The notes under the pieces are model-generated. The model saw only the letters and a program-made list of their open reading frames with translations, was not told the DNA's origin and ran no database searches. This document shows, in pieces, positions 36,039-43,150 of a stretch of DNA of 64,000 bases (its first letter is position 1; every line of letters begins with the position of its first letter). The translations under genes and the position numbers were made by a program. The DNA comes from Rufibacter immobilis (GTDB lineage Bacteria; Bacteroidota; Bacteroidia; Cytophagales; Hymenobacteraceae): the NCBI RefSeq assembly GCF_003721565.1, contig NZ_RJJE01000009.1:434001-498000 (forward strand), in the 5' to 3' direction.

Positions 36039-36326
36039 GATACTCCCCCTTTGAAGGGGGTAGGGGGATGTTTACACCAGCAGGTCATGGCGTTCCCATA
36101 AGAACCGCTCTTCTGGATTTATAATCCAGAAGTTATTACTCGTCGGATTTGCAATCCGACACGCATGGCAGAAGTGATTCAGCAAAAGAAGGGGATTACA
36201 AATCCCCAGCCACAAAAGTTCGGGATTGCAAATCCCGAACAGCATAGAGGGCCAATATTAAGGTTCAGCAATGCGTGGCTCTCCTGTGTAAACATCCCCC
36301 TTCGCCCCCTTCAAAGGGGGAGTATC
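36039..36326. mobile_element. MITE-like element with ~40-base inverted terminal repeats enclosing a four-hairpin element
   Basis: The left end 36039-36077 (GATACTCCCCCTTTGAAGGG, then GGTAGGGGGATGTTTACAC) is an almost exact reverse complement of the right end 36286-36326. About 208 bases lie between, containing the four-hairpin element and a block CAGCAATGCGTGG (36266-36278) also seen at 38711 and 38878. No ORF is inside. It sits between the MDR and Idh genes. Confidence 0.7.
36110..36239. repeat. Four-hairpin GGATTT element, second locus
   Basis: CTTCTGGATT/AATCCAGAAG, GTCGGATTTGCAATCCGAC, GGGGATTACAAATCCCC and TTCGGGATTGCAAATCCCGA(A) occur in that order. The first two and last two face opposite ways, as at 18453 and 41464. 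Confidence 0.8.
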
Positions 36327-36357
36327 GGGTAGAGTAGCAACAGAAAAAATAACTCCC

Positions 36358-36393
36358 GTTTTTGGCCTGTTTTTAGAAAAACAGGCCAAAAAC
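36358..36393. repeat. Perfect palindrome with covaried arms (GTTTTTGGCCTG)
   Basis: GTTTTTGGCCTGTTTTT, AG, then the exact reverse complement. The same architecture as the GTTTAGGGGCTG type, but with several stem bases changed on both sides together. Confidence 0.9.
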
Positions 36394-36440
36394 AGCTTCC
36401 AACAAGAAGCACCAAACATACCATCTTAACCCTTTACACT

Positions 36441-37487
36441 ATGGCGGAAGAGACTGTACTAGAACCTACCAAAGCCGCAGCGGCCCCTACCGTTGCTCCT
36501 ACTGATACTTTAAAACTCGGCTTTCTGGGCATTGGCTGGATTGGCCGTAACCGCATGGAAGCCATTGCCAATTCGGGCGTGGGCGAAGTAACCGCCGTGG
36601 CCGACCCTGTACCGCAAAACGTGGAGGAGGCCCAGAAAACCGCGCCTAACACTAAAGTCTGCCAAACCATCAATGAATTGTTAGAGGAAGACATTGAGGG
36701 CGTGGTCATCGCCACTCCCAGCGCCTTTCACGCCGAGCAATCCATCATTGCGTTAGAGAGCGGCAAAGCCGTTTTCTGCCAGAAGCCGCTGGGCCGCTAC
36801 GCCGAGGAAACCAAGCGCGTGGTAGAGGCCGCCCGCCAGGCCAATACCTTACTGGGCGTGGACCTTTCCTACCGCAGCACCGTGGCCATGCGCAAAGTCT
36901 ATGAACTGGTAAAATCGGGGGAGTTGGGCGACATCTACGGCGTGGAGCTAGTCTTCCACAACGCCTATGGCCCCGACAAGGCCTGGTTCTATGACCCCAA
37001 ACTGTCGGGCGGCGGCTGCGTGATTGACCTGGGTGTACACTTAGTTGATTTAGCCCTCTGGACATTGGATTTCCCTGAAGTGGAAAACGTGACCAGCAGC
37101 CTCTTCTCCAAAGGCAAACGCGTTACGCCCGCCGATGGCAAGGTAGAAGACTACGCCACCGCCAGCATTCACTTGGCCACGGGTCCGCACGTGCAGTTGA
37201 GCTGTTCCTGGAATCTACCCGCGGGACAGGAAGCCCTCATCAGTGCCACCTTCTACGGTACCAATGGCGGTGCCTCATTCAAGAACGTGAACGGCTCTTT
37301 CTATGATTTCGTGGCCGAGCGGTTCTGGGGCACCAAGACCGAAACGCTGGTTTCACCTCCAGACACCTGGGGCGGACGTGCCGCCGTAGAGTGGGCGCAA
37401 CGCGTAGCCAACGGTGAGAAATTCAATGAAGAAGCAGAGCAGTTTGTAAAAGTAGCCACCGTTTTAGACCGCATCTATGGTAGATAA
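36441..37487 (+). CDS. Gfo/Idh/MocA family oxidoreductase
   Basis: The 348-residue protein has an N-terminal Rossmann motif (GFLGIGWIGRN near residue 28) and a C-terminal alpha/beta domain (GGGCVIDLGVHLVDL near 192-206, with the usual Asp and His). The EKP motif at the active site reads QKP here (FCQKPLGRYAEE); the Lys is kept. These enzymes oxidise or reduce sugars, inositols and sugar nucleotides with NAD(P). Its end overlaps the start of the GT4 gene by 11 bases, so the products are made together. An acidic/Ala-rich leader of about 25 residues precedes the fold. Confidence 0.88.
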   Translation: MAEETVLEPTKAAAAPTVAPTDTLKLGFLGIGWIGRNRMEAIANSGVGEVTAVADPVPQNVEEAQKTAPNTKVCQTINELLEEDIEGVVIATPSAFHAEQSIIALESGKAVFCQKPLGRYAEETKRVVEAARQANTLLGVDLSYRSTVAMRKVYELVKSGELGDIYGVELVFHNAYGPDKAWFYDPKLSGGGCVIDLGVHLVDLALWTLDFPEVENVTSSLFSKGKRVTPADGKVEDYATASIHLATGPHVQLSCSWNLPAGQEALISATFYGTNGGASFKNVNGSFYDFVAERFWGTKTETLVSPPDTWGGRAAVEWAQRVANGEKFNEEAEQFVKVATVLDRIYGR

Positions 37488-38598
37488 GCAGCACAGAACC
37501 GTTCTCATGACCACCGACACCGTGGGCGGCGTCTGGACGTACAGCCTGGAGCTCATCCGGGCTATGGCGCCGCACCACGTGCACTTTTACCTGGCCACCA
37601 TGGGTGCCGCCATTACCCTGCAGCAACGCCAGGAACTGACCGCCCTTTCTAACGTGACGGTGTACGAAAGTGAATATCAGCTGGAATGGATGGATTACCC
37701 CTGGGACGATGTGGACGCCGCGGGCGAGTGGCTCCTGGAACTCAGCCGCGAACTCAATCCAGACCTCATCCACCTGAACAACTTCTGCCACGGCCAACTG
37801 CCCTGGAACAAACCCGTGCTCATGGTCATCCACTCGTGCGTGCAGACCTGGTGGCGCGCCGTGAAAAACGAGAAAGCCCCCGCAGGCCGAGACTATTACT
37901 TTGAGCGCGTACGCGAAGGCCTGCATGCCGCCGATGTGGTAGTAGCCCCTACCCAAGCCATGCTCACCGAGGCCGAAGCCGTTTATGGCACGTTTTCGCA
38001 AAAACAGGTCATAAACAACGGCCGCGACCCACATGCCTTCCGCTTCGGGCGAAAGGAACCGTTCATCTTCAGCATGGGCCGCGTCTGGGACGAGGCCAAG
38101 AACATCGCCCTTCTCACCCAGGTGGCCGATGCCGTGGACTGGCCTATTTACATTGCCGGTGACGCCACCCACCCCGCCACAGGCGAAAACAAGCTTTTCA
38201 AGAACGTGCACTTCCTGGGCAAACTTTCCCAAAGGGAAATTTCTGATTGGCTTTCCCGCGCCTCTTTGTATGTGCTGCCCGCCAAATACGAGCCGTTCGG
38301 ATTATCCATTCTGGAGGCCGCGTTTTCGGGTTGCGCGTTGGTGCTGGGCAAGATTGACAGCCTCAAGGAAGTCTGGGACCGTTCCGCAGAGTTCGTGGAA
38401 ACAAACGATGTAGAAGGCCTCACCGCCATTTTGCAGAAACTGATTGATGATGAATTCCTCCGCAACATCATGGCCTGCCGTGCCGTGAAGAAAGCCCAGG
38501 ATTACACCGCCGCCCTCATGGCGCAGGAGTACCTGCAAGCCTACGCTGATTTGCCCAAACGCGTGAATACCAAAAAGGCAAAGCCTGTGGAGACTTAA
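37477..38598 (+). CDS. Glycosyltransferase family 4 (GT-B)
   Basis: The cytosolic protein has 373 residues. The N-terminal acceptor domain contains TVGGVWTYSLELI, and the C-terminal donor domain contains FSMGRVWDEAKN and the E-x7-E motif EPFGLSILEAA, typical of retaining GT4 enzymes. It begins inside the last codons of the Idh gene (ATGGTAGATAA). The sugar donor is unknown. No membrane segment is present, so its acceptor may be soluble or membrane-attached through other partners. It is the first of four glycosyltransferases in the region. Confidence 0.88.
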   Translation: MVDKQHRTVLMTTDTVGGVWTYSLELIRAMAPHHVHFYLATMGAAITLQQRQELTALSNVTVYESEYQLEWMDYPWDDVDAAGEWLLELSRELNPDLIHLNNFCHGQLPWNKPVLMVIHSCVQTWWRAVKNEKAPAGRDYYFERVREGLHAADVVVAPTQAMLTEAEAVYGTFSQKQVINNGRDPHAFRFGRKEPFIFSMGRVWDEAKNIALLTQVADAVDWPIYIAGDATHPATGENKLFKNVHFLGKLSQREISDWLSRASLYVLPAKYEPFGLSILEAAFSGCALVLGKIDSLKEVWDRSAEFVETNDVEGLTAILQKLIDDEFLRNIMACRAVKKAQDYTAALMAQEYLQAYADLPKRVNTKKAKPVET

Positions 38599-38629
38599 AG
38601 TTGTAACGAGAGAACTGCGTGTATCTCGT

Positions 38630-38772
38630 CCCCCTTTGGAGGGGGTAGGGGGAGGATAAAGACGGATGCTGATAGGAGCAGCTCTTGTTAAGAACAAAAC
38701 AGGGAAACATCAGCAATGCGTGGACCTGCAGGTGTAAACATCCCCCTTCGCCCCCTTCAAAGGGGGAGTATC
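38630..38772. mobile_element. Paired G/C-rich inverted repeats (MITE-like)
   Basis: The left arm 38630-38663 (CCCCCTTTGGAGGGGGTAGG and onward) and the right arm 38732-38772 (GTGTAAACATCCCCCTTCGC and onward) are inverted relatives. They enclose the block CAGCAATGCGTGG at 38711-38723. The right arm is nearly identical to that of the 36039-36326 element. Confidence 0.65.
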
Positions 38773-38825
38773 AGAAAGGCACAGAAGTAAATCCGCGTCT
38801 TAGTAAGTGAACGTTTGAAGAAGCA

Positions 38826-38935
38826 GATTCTCCCCTTGTGGGGAGATAAAGAGGGATGTTTACAATTGAAAAAGAATCAGCAATGTCTGGCTCTCCTGTG
38901 TAATCCTCCCCCTACCCCCCTCCAAAGGGGGACCA
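38826..38935. mobile_element. Second, diverged paired element
   Basis: The arms GATTCTCCCCTTGTGGGGAG (38826 on) and GTGTAATCCTCCCCCTACCC (38898 on) enclose CAGCAATGTCTGG. It is a more decayed relative of the preceding element. Together with other hairpins it fills the gap 38599-39065. Confidence 0.55.
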
Positions 38936-38950
38936 CCAGCAAAAGAAATT

Positions 38951-39012
38951 TGAGGCTGTGGCCTCAGGAAGTTGAAAACTTCCTGCCATTTTAGGTCCAA
39001 GTCCCAGACTTG
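38951..39012. repeat. Three small palindromes in tandem
   Basis: TGAGGCTGTGGCCTCA, CAGGAAGTTGAAAACTTCCT(G) and CAAGTCCCAGACTTG follow one another. They look like REP-type hairpins of another family, reminiscent of those at 6855-6901. Confidence 0.55.
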
Positions 39013-39038
39013 AACCAGAATAAAAATTAGAAACCAAG

Positions 39039-39070
39039 AGTCTTAAGTCTTACATCTTGAGTCTTATGTC
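39039..39070. repeat. Degenerate GTCTTA repeat at the start of a glycosyltransferase gene
   Basis: AGTCTTAAGTCTTACATCTT, then GAGTCTTATGTC. It runs into the ATG at 39066. A very similar stretch precedes the other CgeB-like gene at 41864. Confidence 0.5.
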
Positions 39071-40223
39071 CCAAAAAATGCCTATGAAACTTGTCTTATT
39101 CTACCACTCCCTCCTATCAGACTGGAACCATGGCAACGCCCACTTCCTGCGCGGCGTGGTGACGGAACTGAAATCCAGAGGCCATGACGTGCAGGTCTAT
39201 GAACCCAAAAACGGCTGGAGCCTGAGCAACTTGATTGGCCAATACGGCGAGCAAAAACTGGAGGAACTGCAACAGTATTATCCGGATCTGGAAACAAATT
39301 TTTATGAGCTGGATTCGCTCAATTTAGACGAAGTTCTGGCGGGTGCCGATTTGGTGCTCATGCACGAGTGGAACGACCATGAACTAGTGCGCCGCGTGGG
39401 TGAGCACAGAACGCAGAACAATTACCGCCTGCTATTCCATGACACCCACCACCGCGCCGTGACGGAGCGCGAAAGCATGGCCGCCTATGATTTGACTCAT
39501 TATGACGGGGTGCTGGCCTTCGGCGAAGTTATCAAAGAACTGTACCTCAAAGAAGGCTGGACTCAAAAAGCCTGGACCTGGCACGAGGCCGCCGATACCC
39601 GCGTTTTTTACCCCCACACCAAAGATTCCTTTGACGGCGACCTGGTCTGGATTGGCAACTGGGGCGACGAAGAGCGTACCGCTGAATTGCACGAATTCCT
39701 TTTAAATCCAGTGAAAGAACTCGGCCTGAAGGCCAAAGTGTATGGCGTACGTTACCCAGACCACGCCATTAAATCCTTAGCCGAAGCCGGCATTGAGTAT
39801 GGTGAGTGGCTGCCCAATTACAAAGCGCCCGAGGTATTTGCCAGGTACAAAGTAACGGTGCACGTGCCGCGCAGACCGTACGTAGAGGCGCTGCCCGGCA
39901 TTCCTACCATCCGTCCGTTTGAGGCCATGGCCTGCGGGATTCCGCTTATTTCAGCGCCGTGGGAAGACGCTGAGAACCTGTTCACCCCGGGTAAAGATTT
40001 TCTGGTGGCCCGCAACGGCGAAGAAATGAAACAGCACCTGCAAACCGTGCTCACCGACCAGCGCCGCGCCATGGATTTGATGTGCAACGGCCTGCGCGTC
40101 ATCAACCGCCGCCATTCCTGCGCCCACCGGGTCAATGAACTGGAAGCCATCTGCGCAGAACTGGGCATTGCCCCCACTAAAATTTCCTCCACGTCTAATT
40201 CCCCCGTAGCATATGCAGAATAA
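39066..40223 (+). CDS. CgeB-like GT-B glycosyltransferase, copy 1
   Basis: The ATG at 39066 (MSQKMPMKLVLFYHS) is preferred over an in-frame TTG nine bases upstream; this gives 385 residues. GT-B fold features are HGNAHFLRGVVTELKSRGHDV at the start, LVWIGNWGDEER at the donor-domain start, and PTIRPFEAMACGIPLIS near the C-terminal domain, with the acidic position expected for nucleotide-sugar binding. The start resembles the CgeB / DUF3880-type family. It overlaps the next gene by 11 bases. Acceptor and donor are unknown. All three CgeB-like proteins here probably act on one glycan (inference). Confidence 0.82.
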   Translation: MSQKMPMKLVLFYHSLLSDWNHGNAHFLRGVVTELKSRGHDVQVYEPKNGWSLSNLIGQYGEQKLEELQQYYPDLETNFYELDSLNLDEVLAGADLVLMHEWNDHELVRRVGEHRTQNNYRLLFHDTHHRAVTERESMAAYDLTHYDGVLAFGEVIKELYLKEGWTQKAWTWHEAADTRVFYPHTKDSFDGDLVWIGNWGDEERTAELHEFLLNPVKELGLKAKVYGVRYPDHAIKSLAEAGIEYGEWLPNYKAPEVFARYKVTVHVPRRPYVEALPGIPTIRPFEAMACGIPLISAPWEDAENLFTPGKDFLVARNGEEMKQHLQTVLTDQRRAMDLMCNGLRVINRRHSCAHRVNELEAICAELGIAPTKISSTSNSPVAYAE

Positions 40224-41343
40224 AAAGCTCAACATCGCCTTCTTCGGATCAAGTTTAGTATCAGCGTACTGGAACGGGGCCGCCACCTATTACCGCGGTA
40301 TTGTGCGGGCCCTGCATGCCCGCGGCCACCAGGTTACTTTCTATGAGCCAGATGCCTACCAGCGCCAGGAAAACCGCGACATCCCAGACCCTGAGTACGC
40401 CAAAGTAGTGGTGTACCAAGCCACCGAGGAAGCAGTTTATAATGCCTTGGAAGACGCGGCTACCGCCGATGTGGTAGTGAAAGCCAGCGGCGTAGGCGTG
40501 TTTGACGAACTGCTGGAGGCCGAGGTGCTGAAACTGCAAAGCAAAGACCGCCTCGTGATTTTTTGGGACGTGGACGCCCCCGCTACCCTGGACCGCGTGG
40601 AAAGCGACCCCGCCGATCCGTTCCGCCCCTGCATTCCGCAGTATGACTTAATCCTGACCTATGGCGGCGGCGACCCCGTGGTAAATGCCTACACCAAACT
40701 AGGAGCGAAGAAATGTGTGCCCATCTACAACGCCCTGGACACCGCCACCCATTACCCCGTTGCGCCAGAGGCGAAGTTTGCCTGTGACCTCGCGTTTTTA
40801 GGTAACCGCCTACCCGACCGTGAAACCCGCGTAGAGCAGTTCTTCTTAGACGTGGCCGCCAAATTACCAGAACAGAAATTCATCATAGGAGGCAGCGGCT
40901 GGGGCGATAAACCTATGAGTGCCAACGTGAACTACATCGGGCACGTGTACACCAACGAGCACAACGCCTTCAACTGCACCCCCAAAGCTGTTTTAAACAT
41001 CAGCCGCGAGAGCATGGCCCGCTACGGCTTCTCCCCCGCTACCCGCGTGTTTGAGGCCGCCGGCGCCGGAGCTTGCCTCATCACTGATTACTGGGAGGGC
41101 ATTGACTTCTTCTTCGAACCAGACACGGAAATTTTAGTAGCCAAAGACGGCGAAGAAGTGGCAAAGTTGCTGCAAGGCTTAACTCCGGAACGCGCCAAAG
41201 CCATCGGCGAAGCCGCTTACAAAAAAGTGTTGGCTAAGCACACCTACGGGCACCGCGCCGATGAACTGGAGCAACTGCTCCTGACCACTCCGCGCACCGC
41301 TGCTGCTCCATCGGCAGCCGAGGCAGGCGCCGTGGTTTCCTAG
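40213..41343 (+). CDS. CgeB-like GT-B glycosyltransferase, copy 2
   Basis: The protein has 376 residues. It opens KLNIAFFGSSLVSAYWNGAA and has FWDVDAPATLDRV in the middle, DLAFLGNRLPDRE at the second domain, and SPATRVFEAAGAGACLITDYW followed by DTEILVAKDGEE, all characteristic of the CgeB-type family. It is clearly paralogous to the 41864 gene (SPSVRLFEAAACGTPIISDYW). Its ATG lies inside the end of copy 1 (ATGCAGAATAA), so translation is coupled. The C-terminus has a short Ala-rich tail. A perfect-looking palindrome follows its stop after a few bases. Confidence 0.85.
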   Translation: MQNKKLNIAFFGSSLVSAYWNGAATYYRGIVRALHARGHQVTFYEPDAYQRQENRDIPDPEYAKVVVYQATEEAVYNALEDAATADVVVKASGVGVFDELLEAEVLKLQSKDRLVIFWDVDAPATLDRVESDPADPFRPCIPQYDLILTYGGGDPVVNAYTKLGAKKCVPIYNALDTATHYPVAPEAKFACDLAFLGNRLPDRETRVEQFFLDVAAKLPEQKFIIGGSGWGDKPMSANVNYIGHVYTNEHNAFNCTPKAVLNISRESMARYGFSPATRVFEAAGAGACLITDYWEGIDFFFEPDTEILVAKDGEEVAKLLQGLTPERAKAIGEAAYKKVLAKHTYGHRADELEQLLLTTPRTAAAPSAAEAGAVVS

Positions 41344-41345
41344 TA

Positions 41346-41393
41346 TTTTCCGTTTAGGGGCTATTTTTTGAAAAACAGCCCCTAAACGGAAAA
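41346..41393. repeat. 3'-end palindrome after CgeB-like copy 2
   Basis: TTTTCCGTTTAGGGGCTATT, a T/A centre, then AAAAACAGCCCCTAAACGGA(AAA). One mismatch in 20-plus base pairs. Confidence 0.85.
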
Positions 41394-41463
41394 AGAATCG
41401 CTAGCAGAGGCTGTTTGGATGCACACCGCTGGCGCGAACATACAGCTCGTGTCCTTTTTTGCT

Positions 41464-41591
41464 GTTCGGGATTTGCAATCCCGAACCACTTTGTCGCGGA
41501 TTTATCAATCCGCCGTGAACCACGAGCAGAATTGGCAGGCACGGGGATTACAAATCCCCGACAGAGGACTTTCGGATTGATAAATCCGAAA
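41464..41591. repeat. Four-hairpin GGATTT element, third locus
   Basis: GTTCGGGATT/AATCCCGAAC, GCGGATTTATCAATCCGC, CGGGGATTACAAATCCCCG and TTTCGGATTGATAAATCCGA(AA) occur in the same order and orientation as the other two loci. The spacer sequences differ. Confidence 0.8.
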
Positions 41592-41650
41592 GAGTGAAGT
41601 AAATCTTATAGGAAAAAGTAAGAGTGAATTGAGCAAAAGCAGTTTTCTAC

Positions 41651-41694
41651 TTCCGTTTAGGGGCTGTTTTTCAGAAAACAGCCCCTAAACGGAA
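41651..41694. repeat. Perfect palindrome (20-base arms)
   Basis: TTCCGTTTAGGGGCTGTTTT, TCAG, then the exact reverse complement. This copy is not next to a stop codon, being about 310 bases after CgeB-like copy 2. Confidence 0.9.
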
Positions 41695-41701
41695 AACATC
41701 A

Positions 41702-41812
41702 CTCGCTCGCGTCCCGCGAGTGTGAGTTCCTGGCGGCGTCCCGCCGCTGGAAATAGTAGCCTTAACTCGGCCAGAGGCCGAAGGTATCCCACACTCGCGG
41801 GACGCGAGCGAG
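41702..41812. mobile_element. MITE-like element with perfect 23-base inverted ends
   Basis: CTCGCTCGCGTCCCGCGAGT + GTG at 41702-41724 is the exact reverse complement of 41790-41812. Inside are two further small palindromes (GGCGGCGTCCCGCC and TCGGCCAGAGGCCGA). No ORF is present. The gap 41344-41863 consists entirely of such repeats. Confidence 0.75.
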
Positions 41813-41823
41813 AGCAATAGAAA

Positions 41824-41857
41824 AGTCTTGTGTCTTACGTCTTGATACTTGTGTCTT
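41824..41857. repeat. Degenerate GTCTTA/GATACTT repeat before CgeB-like copy 3
   Basis: AGTCTTGTGTCTTACGTCTT, then GATACTTGTGTCTT, ends six bases before the ATG. It is related to 39039-39070. Confidence 0.5.
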
Positions 41858-41863
41858 AAAAAT

Positions 41864-42991
41864 ATGTCTCAAAAACCATTGAACATCGTCATCCTAGGTT
41901 TGTCCATCACCTCCAGTTGGGGGAACGGGCACGCCACCACGTTTAGAGGGCTGGTGCGCGAGTTGCGGAACCGCGGCCACCACATCCTGTTCCTGGAGCG
42001 CGACGTGCCGTGGTACGCCTCTAACCGCGATTTACCCAATCCTGAATACTGCCAACTGGAGCTGTACCAATCCTTAGATGATTTGCAGGCCCGCTTCACG
42101 GAGCAGGTGCGCGACGCGGATTTTGTGATGGTTGGGTCTTACGTGCCCGAGGGCGTGGCCGTGGGTGAGTGGGCCATCAATACCGCGCAGGGCGTGACAG
42201 GCTTCTATGACATTGACACGCCGGTGACCCTGGCCAAATTGGCCCGTGAAGATTACGAGTACCTGCACCCGCGCCTCATCCCGATGTATGACCTATACCT
42301 GTCGTTCACGGGCGGCCCTACGCTGGAGAAACTGGAGAAGGAATTCGGGTCGCCTATGGCGCGGCCACTGTACTGCTCTTTTGACCCGGAGCTGTACTTC
42401 CCCGAACCCAACGAGGAGAAACTATGGGACTTAGGCTACCTGGGCACCTACTCAGATGACCGCCAGCCGCCGCTGGAGGAACTCATGCTGGATGCCGCGC
42501 GCCAATGGCCGTTGGGCAGCTTTGTAGTGGCCGGTCCGCAGTACCCAGACACCATCCAGTGGCCCGAGAACTGCGAGTACATCCACCACCTTCCGCCCGC
42601 TGAGCACCGCCAATTCTACAACCGCCAGCGTTTCACACAGAACATCACCCGCGGCGATATGATCAAGGCCGGTTACTCGCCCAGCGTGCGCCTCTTTGAA
42701 GCCGCCGCCTGCGGTACGCCCATCATCTCCGACTACTGGGACGGGCTGGATGAAATATTTGAGTTTGGAAAAGAGATTCTGGTCTCCTACTCGGCTGAGG
42801 ACACCCTGAACTTCCTGATAGATTTACCCGAGGAAGAACGCCTCGCCATTGGGGAACGCGCCCGCCAGAAAGTGCTCACCCAACACACCGCCGCCCACCG
42901 CGCGCAGGAGCTGGAGAGCTATGTAATGGAAGTCCTGAGTTCTGAGTCTAGCGTTCTAAGTGCCAATGAGGAAGTGGAGCTGGGGAGTTGA
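41864..42991 (+). CDS. CgeB-like GT-B glycosyltransferase, copy 3
   Basis: The ATG at 41864 (MSQKPLNIVILGLSITSSWG) gives 375 residues; the upstream in-frame TTG belongs to a repeat. It shares with copy 2 the start layout, VTGFYDIDTPVTLAKL, LGYLGTYSDDRQPPLE and SPSVRLFEAAACGTPIISDYW (20 or fewer shared-pattern residues each). It also shares its first residues, MSQK, with copy 1. Like the others it is soluble and lacks a signal peptide. Its sugar specificity is unknown. It is the last gene before the AT-rich insertion; a perfect palindrome follows. Confidence 0.85.
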   Translation: MSQKPLNIVILGLSITSSWGNGHATTFRGLVRELRNRGHHILFLERDVPWYASNRDLPNPEYCQLELYQSLDDLQARFTEQVRDADFVMVGSYVPEGVAVGEWAINTAQGVTGFYDIDTPVTLAKLAREDYEYLHPRLIPMYDLYLSFTGGPTLEKLEKEFGSPMARPLYCSFDPELYFPEPNEEKLWDLGYLGTYSDDRQPPLEELMLDAARQWPLGSFVVAGPQYPDTIQWPENCEYIHHLPPAEHRQFYNRQRFTQNITRGDMIKAGYSPSVRLFEAAACGTPIISDYWDGLDEIFEFGKEILVSYSAEDTLNFLIDLPEEERLAIGERARQKVLTQHTAAHRAQELESYVMEVLSSESSVLSANEEVELGS

Positions 42992-43017
42992 TTGTAGTTG
43001 AACGTATTTGTGATTTC

Positions 43018-43055
43018 CGTTTTCGGCCTGTTTTTCTCAAAACAGGCCGAAAACG
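43018..43055. repeat. Perfect palindrome with covaried arms (CGTTTTCGGCCTG)
   Basis: CGTTTTCGGCCTGTTTT, TCTC, then the exact reverse complement. It marks the left border of the AT-rich segment. Confidence 0.9.
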
Positions 43056-43150
43056 TTTAAAAGAAATACTTATATTAAAGTTTTTATATTTAATTTAAAT
43101 ATCTAGCTTCGCAAAATAAGTATTCATCTATAAAACAATTAATTAAAAAA

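Noticed and set aside
37990-38025. Possible palindrome relic inside the GT4 coding sequence (ACGTTTTCGCAAAAACAGG)
   Set aside because: Only a short A/T-rich core matches and the protein is well conserved there; coincidence is the simpler explanation.
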